Part shown: positions 32,624 through 43,755 of the stretch, piece by piece
Position numbering within the stretch: the stretch's first letter is position 1
Layout: the number at the start of each line of letters is the position of its first letter
NCBI GenBank assembly: GCA_009760855.2
Contig: WPIO01000092.1
Span: 62,001-126,000, forward strand
Origin: Cristatella mucedo
Lineage: Eukaryota; Bryozoa; Phylactolaemata; Cristatellidae
DNA: 64,000 nucleotides
Reading direction: 5' to 3'
The notes under the pieces: generated by a model
The model's database searches: none
What the model was told of the DNA's origin: nothing
What the model saw: only the letters and a program-made list of their open reading frames with translations
Program-made: the position numbers and the translations under genes

Positions 32624-32671
<48 letters not shown>

Positions 32672-33240
32672 CTGCGAAAAGTTGTGGCCGCTGGGACTCT
32701 CACGACAGGCAAGTCTTGGTGCAGAGTTTTGAACCAATCGGGAGTCTTAGTGCTCCGAGAAAGGAGACGAGCAACGAAAGAAGAGTCACGTATGCCGCCA
32801 CCGATGCTGGAATGTTGCAAATGCATCGACTAACTTGGCTGTGGCACCTTCATCTAGGCATGTCCGAATTTCACAATGCTACATACTTAAAAGCAGGCAG
32901 ACTTGACGGAAGTGCTGATGCCATCGTCGGTCAAACAATAATTTTGGGAGAGGATTTTCCAATACCGTGCAGAGGCTATAACGTAAATGCTGGCCGTGCT
33001 GTTATTAGGATTTTGCTTGCCAGTTTCGAGTCACACCAGGTTTTTTCATTACTATTAGCGTGGTCTTATTACTATTAAATTTGAGAAATTTAGAAGCCGT
33101 CGATTACGAATTTCGGAAATACAAACTGGGTGAGAAAGAAGAGAGTATTCATTCTGAAAAGGATTGAAGCTCAGGAGAAGCTTGTGTATCAATCGTCTGC
33201 CTGGAAATTATGACCTAGATTTTGCCTAGCGATTACACCA
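32340..33240 (-). repeat. L2-A LINE, degenerate, with internal (GT)n
   Basis: The minus-strand C-terminal region is recognisable by order and short blocks (complement at 32395-32430, 32545-32582, 32690-32715 GGACTCTCACGACAGGCAAG). It is interrupted by a GT array and heavily mutated. Confidence 0.6.
32616..32670. repeat. (GT)n microsatellite inside L2-A
   Basis: About 25 GT units with GTAT interruptions at the left end. Confidence 0.95.
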
Positions 33241-33257
33241 GTAAGAGCTAAAATATG

Positions 33258-33715
33258 ATAGTGATAATAATAATACATTTGTACACCGCCCTCGGAGAGC
33301 TTGATCTCTTTCTGAGCACTGTACATACTGTAAAGGAAGCGTGATCGTATGATTACTGGTAATAGGCACACTGTAAACGGGCAAATGTGGCTAGTGGTAA
33401 CATGCATGGTGTCAGCACGCATTAGAATATAGAAGACAAATCACAATAAACCACCAAATGCAATGAGAAGCATGTTTAGCTTCTTTTTAAACGTCAAGTC
33501 GGGAGGTGTCGTGACGTCAGTCGGAAGTGAGATCCAGGCTTTAGGAGGATACGAACTAAAGGCACGGTCTCCCAAGAACTTAAAGTTACTTCGAGGTATA
33601 GCTAAATAAATTGATTCAGAAGATGCCTGGCCTGGTTCGGAAGTAGTTCCGATAGGTAGGCCGGAGAAAAAAATGAAGGTACCGAAAATTGAATGACAAA
33701 ACCTCAGGGCTTCGT
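33258..33715 (-). repeat. L2-A 3' part
   Basis: The minus strand starts with (AAT)n and the tail complement (TTTGTACACCGCCCTCGGAG), continues through the 3' UTR, and ends in the ORF2 C-terminus near 33715. It is diverged. Confidence 0.7.
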
Positions 33716-35187
33716 GCTAGGTCCAGTTTTTCACGGTTTCTGACCTCTCGACATAGAGCACTCCGAAAACCAAAGTTCTTGCGAACATAATATACGGAAA
33801 TGATACAGCCAAGACCGGTTTAAAGTTATTCTGATTGTTATTTGACCATAGCGCGTAAGAAATGACGTGCCTACGGATATCTAAACGCTTCTCGCTTCGG
33901 ACTACTGGGTCTCCCACGCTGGCGGCTGCCTTAGCTACGCCGGCGGCTAGTAACCTGCATGTTAGTTATGATCTTCAGCAGCTGTTATCGCTTCGTCATC
34001 GTAGATTGAATGCATCCCTAGATATTAACGCTGTTGCTAAGATTCGTGAACTATGCATTAACCAAAGAAAAGCACCGTGGAGCCGCCGCGGTGGCCGGAG
34101 CCGCCAGCTCAGACGCAGCTCGTTGGGCGGGAACTGCGAGCTGAGTACCCGCTCGTTTGGTATTCCTAGCATTGTCTCGAACCGCTCAGCAAGCTCCCCC
34201 ACATGCGTCACTGTGAATCTCTCTAACTTAGTGATCATCAGGCCTGTTATAACTCCACCGGCCTGACTTAACGCTTGCCTTTGGAATCCTCGCTCATGGT
34301 GCAATAAATTTCTGGTAATAAGCGACCTTATTTGTGAAAATGGTATCGACCTGCTCACCCTAACTGAAACTTGGCTAAAATCGATTAACTGCCCGACAAT
34401 TGAAGACGCTACCCCAACTGTTTTCTCATTCTTTCGCACTCCTAGATCAATCAAAACTGGAGGTGGAGTTGCTGTTATCGTGCGCTCGAAATTCAACTTC
34501 AAGCCATTCGCAGTACCCTCCAAGCAGTCTTTTGAATCAGTTGTCTTGATCTCACCCGAAAACAAGCTACCGATGGTGGCAGTAGTCTATCGCCCACCAG
34601 GTACCGAATCCTCCTTTATCTCAGATTTCTCCGATCTCATTTCGATTCTGTGTGCAAGAAATCGATCCTTCCTCGTTATGGGTGATTTTAACCTTCACTT
34701 TGGTAACTTATCTGACGCCTTTAGCACTGAATTTGGTGCATTGACTGACTCATTGTCTTTGTGGCTCATGGTCATGGCCACACTCACATCAAGGGTCACA
34801 CTCGACCAGATTTTCTCAAAAAACTGCACTTTATCATCACCAATTATTACCAAATCCTGCTTATGTGACCACATATAGATCTCATTCAATTTAAAGTGTG
34901 TGCCCGCCTCCTCTAAAATAACCTGTGAATCGCGAAACCTCAAGACCCTTGACATCGATGCTGTCCGTGCAAGAATATCTGCTTCACCTCTGTTGCTCAG
35001 TCCTCCCTCCGATCTGTCATCATTGGTAGATAGCTACAACACGACGCTAGCTGACACGCTCAACGAGTTTGCACCTCTGACTGAGCGCACTGTGTGCCCT
35101 CGCGCAGACGGCCTATGGTTTACCACAGACATTAAAATTGCCAGGTCTACTAAGCGAAATCTTGAAAAAGCATACAACAGATTATGT

Positions 35188-35413
35188 AATGTATTGTATC
35201 TCCGTCAGTAACTCCACAAAGTCATAAAGACCATGTGGGTGTTACGCAGGAGAGTTTTGTATAGCGCACTCACAGCCTAAGCGGCTTTCGGTACGCATTC
35301 GGTAGCCAACAGACTTCGTCTCACGCAACAAAGAGAAAGTGGGAAGCATAGCAGAGTCAGGAGAGCAGTTGAGGTAGTGAGTAGCATAGAAGTAGCAGTT
35401 CAGGACCGCTGAA
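35188..35413 (-). repeat. L2-B 3' end inserted in L2-A
   Basis: The complement of the L2-B tail (ACTCCACAAAGTCATAAAGA; TTTTGTATAGCGCACTCACA) and last coding part. L2-A linker homology continues on both sides. Confidence 0.85.
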
Positions 35414-36711
35414 AATAGATTAGGACTGATTATCCACCGACAGGCATATGAAGACTACTATAGGTCGTACCAATCGATCCTAGCAAAGGCCGAGTCTAGC
35501 TTCTATAAAAATATTGTTGAATCACAGATGCACAATCCAAAAATGCTGATATCGACGATCAACCATCTCCTCAACCGTTCCCAGTTAGCTACTTACCTGA
35601 TGATCATTGTGATGATCTAGCCGATCGCTTCTCTCTATTCTTTGTGCAAATGAGAAACAAGATCAGAAAGTCGATCCCTGCGAAGACAACATCCCCCTAG
35701 AATGCCGTTCCCCGATTCCTGGCTGCACCTCAATGTTCACATTTAAGCAGGTCACTAGTGATATCGTCTTGAAGTTCACATTCCAATCAAAGCAGACAAC
35801 AAGTTCTTTGGACGCTATTCCCAGTGTCCTGCTCCTACGTTGCATTCATCTGCTGCTGCCATGCATAACTAACATCATTAATATGTCATTAGCCTCAGGT
35901 CAAGTCCCAGCACCTTTCAAAAAAGCTGCAGTCAGTCAGGCCACTTCTCAAGAAAGCGACACTAGACCAAGAGAACTTGAGCAACTACCGCCCAGTTTCA
36001 CTTCTACAATTCCTATCAAAGACACTGGAACTGGTCGTGGCGGACCAGCTAAACTCATACATTGAAATTTCGAAGTCTGGCTTTAGAGCTAATCCCACCA
36101 CAGAATTAGAATTGCTGAGGGTGTACAACGACCTACTTAGGAATGCAGACATAGGTAGAGTGTTTCTGCTTGTTTTGCTCGATCTTTCGGCAGCTTTTGA
36201 TACTATCGATCACAAAGTTCTTCTAGAGCGCCTCTCATCTCGCCTGGGCATCACTGGCACTGCTCTGCAGTGGTTCAGGTCCTATCTCAGTGGGAGACTC
36301 CAGAGTATTGACGTGAATGGACAAAGATCATCCGAGATACCTCTGAAATATGGGGTACCTCAGGGCTCCATGCTAGATCCGGTTCTTTCACGGTTTATAC
36401 TCTCCCTCTTGCTGATGTGATTGCCAAGCACAATCCAGGCTTTCACTTCTATGCGGATGACACTCAGATGTACCTTTGCTTTGATCCCTCCCAGCCTTCG
36501 AGCACCTCGAATTCTCTTACCTCACTTGCTGCATGTATTAATGACATTAGCACATGGATGGCAGCTAAACGATGGTAAAACTAACTTACTAGATATGGGC
36601 AAACCCAGTGTGGTTCAGAAATTGGTCTGGCTGACCCTCAAAATTAGCTCTGCCAGCATATCTCCACTTGAATCAGTTCGAAATCTAGGTGTCATGTTTC
36701 AAATCCCGTTG

Positions 36712-36795
36712 CAGCAAATGTAAAGCGCTTAGAAAGAGATTGAGTTCTCTAAGGGAGCTTTATCAAGTGGATTATTATTTATATATTAGTATAAA
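36712..36795 (+). repeat. L2-A 3' tail inserted in L2-A
   Basis: GCAGCAAATGTAAAGCGCTT through GAGCTTTATCAAGTGG and (ATT)n interrupts the reverse-transcriptase end region of the host copy. Confidence 0.8.
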
Positions 36796-37143
36796 GCGAC
36801 CTCTCGTTGGACGACCACATCAACTCCACAATCAATTCTGCCTACTTTTAGCTTCATAAGATTGCTAAAATTCGGGCTTGTTTAGATAAGGATACCACAT
36901 CGAAGTCGGTCCATGCATTTGTGACATCCCGTCTTGACTACTGTAACTCACTGCTTGCTGGCCTACCGGCATGTGCAATCAGGCAATTACAGCTGGTGCA
37001 AAACTTGGCATCTAGGTTTGTCTGTCGTGGGCGTCAAAGTTGCCACATCGCACCAATTCTCGCCGACCTGCACTGGCTACCAGTCAAGCAACGTATCAAC
37101 TTTAAGGTTTTTTCGCTCACTTTTAGGTAATTTCATTCTTGGC

Positions 37144-37306
37144 CGTAATGGCTCACTAGGTAAGGCGATTGCTTTTCACGACCTCGGCCACGAGATTGTG
37201 GGTTCGAATCCTGCGGTGGGCGATCTTTTATCGCCACTGCAAGCGGTGGAGATAGCCGTAAAGGCTCTTCTGTCGCTATACAAAAAGATGCTGTTAAATC
37301 AGATAG
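37144..37306 (+). repeat. SINE-A copy inserted in L2-A, near full length
   Basis: GGCTCACTAGGTAAGGCG, B box GGTTCGAATCC (37201-37211), body CACTGCAAGCGGTGGAGATA and tail CTTCTGTCGCTATACAAAAA. The flanks ATTTCATTCTT (37130-37140) and ATTTATTTTTTCTTT (37306-37320) may be remnants of a target duplication. Confidence 0.85.
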
Positions 37307-37795
37307 TATTTATTTTTTCTTTGGCTCCAGCCTATCTCTCAGATCTGCTCCCCCACAAGGCGTACCACCCGCTTCTGGGAATCCAACAGTTTACCAATAC
37401 CTCGTACAAACCTCAAATCTTTTGGAGACCGTGCACGTAGTTCGTATGCTCCCAAAGCCTGGAACTCCCTTTCGACTTTCGTCACAACATCCCCTGACCT
37501 GACCACGTTTAAAAGGAACTTAAAAACACACCTATTTAGGACAGCATTTAGTGGGTCCCTCTGATTCGTCCTTGATGTGCTTATGCGTGCTGACGCTGTG
37601 CATGCTGCCACTAACCACATTTGCATGCTGACCCTGTGCATGTCACCCCTAACCATGTTATTCATGTTGTTTATCAAGCATGATATTACTCACCAATTTA
37701 ATCGTGTTTCCCTCTCAGCAAATGTAAAGCGCATAGAAAGAGATTGAGTTCTCTGAGGGCGCTTTATCAAGTGCATTATTATTATTATTATTATA

Positions 37796-37870
37796 AAACG
37801 TTAAAGTCGATGCGTTGCTTGACTGAGAGCTAGTGCAGATCGGCGAGAAGTTTTGTAATGTGGCAGTACA
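37796..37870 (-). repeat. L2-A small fragment
   Basis: AAAGTCGATGCGTTGCTTGA through CGGCGAGAAG matches the complement of the L2-[12 protein letters not shown] region. Confidence 0.75.
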
Positions 37871-37973
37871 AATTGTGAAACGAAAAAGATGAATCTATAC
37901 GTCTCCGGCGTATTTTGAAGGTTAACTCTTTGAGATCTTTCACTAAGGTAAGGCCCCCATTTGTGATTGGCAC

Positions 37974-37976
<3 letters not shown>

Positions 37977-38056
<80 letters not shown>
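37977..38056. repeat. (GA)n microsatellite
   Basis: An uninterrupted run of about 40 GA units. Confidence 0.98.
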
Positions 38057-38058
<2 letters not shown>

Positions 38059-38177
38059 AGCCTACGCTCTCCCGTCTGCACTCGCTAAGCCCTGGAAAGA
38101 AGGTGCTATTTGTGCGCTGCTATCGAGCGAGCAGGGGGGACGACCGACACAAGTCTGGCTTTTCCAGTGGAAGTGCT

Positions 38178-38272
38178 TCTTGTGCAGCGAATTTAAAGTA
38201 CCTAGAAATAAATCACGTTCTCTATGGGTGCTATACAAATATAATGTTGTTATTACTATTATTATTAAGGTA
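38178..38272 (+). repeat. L2-A 3' tail fragment
   Basis: TGTGCAGCGAATTTAAAGTA, then GGGTGCTATACAAATATAAT and an (ATT)n-like end. Confidence 0.65.
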
Positions 38273-39106
38273 TAACGTGAACCACCGCCTATGATGCCGG
38301 GGCGAGACGATTTACACTCAAGAAGAAGTATATGTGTCATTAAAGAGGCAGGCAATCTTTTTCATAGGTACGAATAGCGAAAATGTATCCAGTGAGTTCT
38401 GAAAAAATAATGTCCCTAGCGTTTTTCAGTATTCATTATTCAAGCCACCGACCGCAATAAAGTGACTTGGACTGAGACACTAAAGAAAGCAATGGGAAAA
38501 ACTGCTTCATAGAAATTTGTGAACCTTGAAGTTAATCCAATTTTTATGCTAATTTACGTGTACATTACTATTAGGAGTACAACAAGTTAAGCAAGTTCTA
38601 CTTGCACGTACAGATACTTACCACCTACGGTTGCTGTCGCACGAGTTCAAAAGACCAGCCAACCATGACATCGGTCTACATTTTCTTTCGGGAATTTGTC
38701 GTATGGCGACATTTCTACTCCCAGATTCCCTTCATTTTGCGATTGTGTTATCCCAGCATCTAGAATCCAAGTAAAATCAGTGTAATTTTGCTCACTAAAA
38801 ACCATGGGGCTACTTGTCCGTGTTCAGGTGTTCCAGGAGAAGCTAGATGCATTTCTGCCTTAACGTGGATGGCGCCATGCTCTGGTGGCTGCGTATCTGA
38901 GACACCTCATCCACTTTCTCGTTCTTTCAGTCCATGCGGACTGACATGGTGGGTGGCGGTGTGGAATTCGCAGTTCTTGAATCGTTTGGCTATACGACCT
39001 GCAGTTTTTTGCATGGGCCATCGTTTGAATCAGTTGCTATCAGGTCCCCATCGAAGACCATGCCTCTCACAGTTGTGATCAACTAACCTCCTTCTGGCTG
39101 TCTAAC
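38273..39106. other. Unassigned intergenic sequence
   Basis: No repeat family or gene is recognised. The 96-residue open frame at 38788-39078 has no recognisable domain and lies beside an L2-B fragment. Confidence 0.45.
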
Positions 39107-39703
39107 CTTAGATGTAATGTCATGTAACGTATCTCCGTCTGTAACTACACAAAGCCATAAAGACTATGTGCGTGTTACGCTTGAGAGTTTTATATATCGT
39201 GCTCACAGCCTAAGTGGATTTCGGTACGCATTCGGTAGCCAACAGACTTCATCTCACGCAACAAAGAGAAAGTGGGAAGCATAGCAGAGTCAGGAGAGCA
39301 GTTAAGGTAGTGAGTGGCATAGAAGTAGCAGTTCAGGACCGCTGAAAAGAAAGAGCCATAGTCGGCGGCAGGAGAGTAGTTGTCGTTGCGTAAGAATTGT
39401 GGAACCGAGTTCCACAGTCTAGGACCTGCAGAGCTAAAGCTTCTGTTGCCAACGGTCTTTAAGCGAAAGAATTAAACAGGTTATTTATTGTCCATGCAGG
39501 ACCTGAGCGCGCACGAGGAGGCTGAAACTGGTTCAGCAGTTCAACTAGGTATGGAGGAGCCAAGCCGTGGCGGGCCTTGTGGGTCAGCGTGAGAACTTTG
39601 CTCTGTATCCGTTGATCAAACGGCAGCCATCATAGCTCTTTTAGCAACGGGGACACGTAGTCAAACCGCTGGGACTTGAAAACTAGCCTTTCAGCCATAT
39701 TTA
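39107..39703 (-). repeat. L2-B LINE 3' part
   Basis: The complement of the L2-B 3' end and ORF2 C-terminus (GGAACCGAGTTCCACAGTCT; CAACAAAGAGAAAGTGGGAA). All frames are broken. Confidence 0.85.
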
Positions 39704-40196
39704 TGAATGAATTCCTCACTATAATGTTCGTTTGTTATACGTCAAAATGTAAATGGATACTCGAGAGAGCCGCTAATTTTCCCTAACGCATGCATTACAA
39801 AAATAGAGAAATTCCATTTTCAAGATTAGACAGCGACTAGTAAGGACCTACTGCTAGAATACAATACAAAGCAGGAAAGCATCGCCATAGCTGCATGCAT
39901 ATTCCTCCTCCATATTCAGCCATCAACTGCTTCATCATACAGCAAATTCCTGATTGGTAGTGCTATCCCTACTTGGCACCTCATGAATATGCAGCCATCT
40001 TTTTTACTCTGGTTCGGCAGTCAACATAAGGGATAGCCACACAACAGAACGGTTTACCACTGCCAATGGCAATGCAGATAGCTCAGGCTCAGTGCTTATG
40101 TCCGGTCTTGATGGGCCACACTGCTAGTATACTGAGTCGGAACTAAAACGTGCCAAAATATAAAAATGGTATTACAAGTTGGTGGAGGCGGTATGC

Positions 40197-40198
<2 letters not shown>
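39704..40198. other. Unassigned intergenic sequence
   Basis: No gene or repeat family is recognised. Confidence 0.45.
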
Positions 40199-40257
<59 letters not shown>

Positions 40258-40282
40258 TATATATATATATATATATATTACG

Positions 40283-40313
<31 letters not shown>

Positions 40314-40366
40314 TACGTATAATATATATTACGTATAATATATATATATTATATAAATATATATGT
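40199..40366. repeat. (TA)n tract with TTACGTA interruptions
   Basis: Long AT alternation broken by TTACGTATA motifs. It is strongly self-complementary. Confidence 0.95.
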
Positions 40367-40499
40367 GGGTAGGAACAGAAAGAGAGCAATAAAATATGAA
40401 TAAAAAATCGTGTACAGTACATCCGTCAGCGGCTTTACGAAACCATGAAGACAAAGTGTATGCCACGCTCGAAAGTTTTCTATAGCACACTCAAAAAAA

Positions 40500-43400
40500 A
40501 AGCAATTTACGGTGCGATTGCAGGAGACTCCAAAATTCACATTGACAACCCCAAAAACATTCAGATCGACTCACTTTTTGAGTGTTTGGAGAACTTTGGT
40601 TTGGTCCAACACGTTAATCATACCACTCACATCTGTGGCCATATTCTAAATCTCGATATCACTAAAGCTGTTTGCCCCACCAACCTTGCTGTATGCCGCT
40701 GACCATCTCGGATCATTGCTCAATCTCGTTTACTGTTCCCGTTCCGTGGTATATGCAGGGTAATATTGAGTTTGTTCAACGACCAAATTTGAAAAGCACG
40801 GATATTGAGAAATAGCTAGAAATCTGTTTTTGATGCAGGTCTTCGTGATCTGCAATCGGACTCGTCCGAAAGCCACGACTCCTTCAATAATGCACTGACA
40901 GATATTGAGGAGTGCCCTCGACGAGCATGGTTCCCTACATTCTGTCCGCGTGCAGTGTCTGGAGATTCACTTCAATTTAAAAAAGACTCCAAAAGATTTA
41001 CCCTGTATCTCCGTCTGTAAGCATTTCGTCAAGCGGAGGCTTAAGTGTCGCTTTAAAAAGTCTGGATATGAAGACAATCTAGCCTATTTCAAAGAATTCC
41101 TCCGCGTCTACACCCGGAAGATTAGAAAAGCTTGGCTTCTTTTTCCACTCAAAAAACGAAGACCTGCCAGTCAGACTCAATAAAAATTTTTTAGACTGAA
41201 CAATTTGCTTGCCGAGTCTGAGAGGTTTCACTGCCCGAATGATAATAATGGCTCGGCCGACAAGTTTTCAGCCTTCTTCATTGCAAACGCAGCACATATT
41301 TTTGCCTGTGTAAAGCTAAGTCGTAACCTGTGGCCACCCGTGAGAGATTGTTTAAAGGTTTCTGTATACCAAGTGGCTACCTTAATTGAGTCTAGTAAAA
41401 AGAGCTCGTCGCCCGAAGACACTTTTTTCCATCCCCTCGGTGGTCTTCACTGGACGATAATTATATTCCAGCCATGATTCAAAATTTGTAATTCTTTTTA
41501 GGATGGCGGGTTGTTTTAAAGTCTTTTAAATCGGCCGTTGTTCGACCAATACTTAGAAAGCCTGGACAAGATTCGGAGGTCTTAGTAAACTATCGCTCGG
41601 CTTCCCTTCTTACTCTTTTGTCAAAAATTCACGAAAAGATTGGTGCTAAGCAGTTTGTAGCATACATTGAAAAGAACAGATTATCAGAAAAAATTCAGTC
41701 TCGAATTAAGCAACACCACTCTACTAAAACTGTCCTCCTCCGTGTAACTAACGAAGTGCTATGCAGCAACGATGATGGAAATGTCACGGCCTGGCATGCT
41801 GGATCTATTAGCTGCGTTCGGCACTATTGATCACCATTGATCCTGATATGTTAATTGAACGATTGAGAAAAACCATCGGTCTGGCAGAGAGGGCACTGGC
41901 ATGGAATTCTCCCAACTCACTTGCTGCATGTATTGATGACATCCGCACATTGATGGCAGCCAATTTTCTAAAACTAAGCGATGATAAAACTAACTTACTA
42001 GTTATGAGAAAACCCAATGTAATTCAGAAATTGGAAAGGCTGACGCTAAAAATTGGCTCCGCCAGCATATCTCCTGCTGAATCAGCTCGAAATCTAGGCG
42101 TCATGTTCCAAAATGACCTCTCGTTAGACGACCGCATCAGCTCCATAATCAAGTCTGCCTACTTTCAGCTACATAACATTGCTAAACTTCGGGCTTGTTT
42201 AGATAAGGATTCCACGTTCAAGTTGGGTCATGCATTTGTGACATCCCGTCTTGACTTCTGTAACTCACTGCTTGCTGGCCTACCGGCATGTGCGATCAGG
42301 TGATTGCAGCTGGTGCAAAACTTAGCAGCTAGGCTTGTCTGTCGTGAGCGTCGCAGTTGCCACATCACACCACTTCTCGCCGACCTGCACTCGCTACCAG
42401 TCAAGCAACGGATCGACTTCAAGGTTTTGTCGCTCACTTTCAGGTCCCTTTATTCTTTGGCTCAAGCCTACCTATCAGATCTTTTCCCCCGCCACGTTAA
42501 GCATCGTTCCACCCGCTTTTTGGAATCTAAGCGTTTACCAATAACTCGTACAACCCTCAAATTCTTTGGAGACCGTGCATTTAGTTCGTATGCTCCCAAA
42601 GCCTGGAACTGCCTCCCGACCTGCGTCAGAACATCCCCTGACCCGACCACATTTAAAAGGAACTTAAAAACACACCTATTTAGGACAGCATTTAGTGGGT
42701 CACTATGATTCGTCCTTCATGTGCTTATGAGTGCTGATACTGTGCACGGTACCACTAACCAAACTTGCATGCTGACCCTGTGCATGTCACCCATAACCAT
42801 GTTATTCATTTTGTTTATCAAGCATTTTATTACTCACCATTCAATTGCGTTTCCCTTTGCAGCAAATTTAGAGCGCCTAGAAAGAAATTGAGTTCTCTTA
42901 GGTCGCTTTATCAAGTGCATTATTATTATTACTATTATGGTTTAAATCGTACTGATCCGATCATGTTCAGTCTGTATCGTGTTGTGGTCAAGTCTCATCC
43001 ACCAGACCAGTCGCCGGTGCCGTCTCACAAGGGTCCACTATCGGTACTTTGCTGTTCTTCATTTGTACTGAACCTCTAGGAAAAGTGATTGGGGCCCGTG
43101 AGATCGGAAATCGCCTCTTTGCTGACGACACTCAGCAGTGTTTGTCGCTTAAGCCGATGGAATCTTCGGCAGCTAATTATAAACTGAATGTTTTTCTTGC
43201 AGAGAAATGATCCGGTACACAGTTCTTTAAACTGAAATATGATAAAACCGAATTGCTACAAATAGGTCGACGCACTCGACTGGACTAAAAGGTTTTACTC
43301 TGCTAATAGACGCTGCCGTTGTGAGATCGGCGCTGTGTGATCGGAATTTAGCTGACAAAATATTGAAAGTTTTATTCAGAAGACTGCCTCCACAGCTGGC

Positions 43401-43735
43401 TATCACGTCCAATGTTTAAGATTATGGACCGTCTACCACAGTGGCTTGCAACAAATTTAACTAGCTCTCTGATTCTCTCTAGGCTGGACTGCAGAAATTC
43501 CATTTTGGCGGGGCTTCCGAAAAAGCCACTAGGCCACTGCAGCTCGTGATGGTTATGGCTGCAAGGCTAGTTAACAAATTCTATAAGTTCAGTCATGTAT
43601 CTCTGTTGCTGAAAGAGCTACGATGGCTTCCGTTCGATCAAGGGACACCGAGTAAAGTTCTTAGGATGACCCATACGGCCAATGGTGGCACACACCGTCG
43701 TTTGGAATTCCCTTGTCTCGAACCGCCCGGAGCGA
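40500..43735 (+). repeat. L2-B LINE, long copy split by nested L2-A
   Basis: The plus strand carries an endonuclease C-terminal remnant near 40520-40700 (GDSKIHIDNPKNIQID, FGLVQHVNHTTHICGH). The linker ([24 protein letters not shown]) and fingers near 41500-41700 follow. The palm starts near 41830 and is cut at 41904, resuming at 42941 (TTTAAATCGTACTGATCCGA). FADDTQQ lies near 43115-43135 and the C-terminal region reaches about 43735 ([24 protein letters not shown]). Many stops inactivate it. Confidence 0.85.
41905..42936 (+). repeat. L2-A LINE nested inside L2-B
   Basis: A 5'-truncated L2-A starts at the [19 protein letters not shown] segment and runs through [40 protein letters not shown] and PKAWNCLPTCVRTSP to the 3' UTR and (ATT)n. 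ATGG flanks both sides (41901-41904 and 42937-42940), a possible 4-bp target duplication. The coding part has few breaks: an in-frame TGA near 42301 splits two long frames. Confidence 0.92.
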
Positions 43736-43755
43736 TCTTCCTCAAGCGCTAAAGG

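Larger units (their letters stand above)
33930..37795 (+). repeat. L2-A LINE, longest copy, with later insertions
   Basis: This plus-strand copy has the most complete domain order in the window. An upstream region at 33930-34270 is followed by an APE-type endonuclease at 34330-34880 (LTETWLKS, GGGVAVIVRSKFNF, VVYRPPGTESSF, LVMGDFNLHFGN). The linker continues to about 35188 and resumes at 35414. The fingers are at 35733-36065, the palm at 36130-36590 ([30 protein letters not shown]-equivalent), and the C-terminal region at 36800-37540. The 3' UTR ends in GGGCGCTTTATCAAGTGC and (ATT)n. Stops, shifts and three insertions inactivate it. Confidence 0.9.

Noticed and set aside
34330-34880. Host APE-type endonuclease gene
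   Set aside because: The GDFN and YRPPG motifs are followed in order by LINE linker and reverse transcriptase, and the same segment recurs at 60.7-61.1 kb. It is the LINE endonuclease domain.
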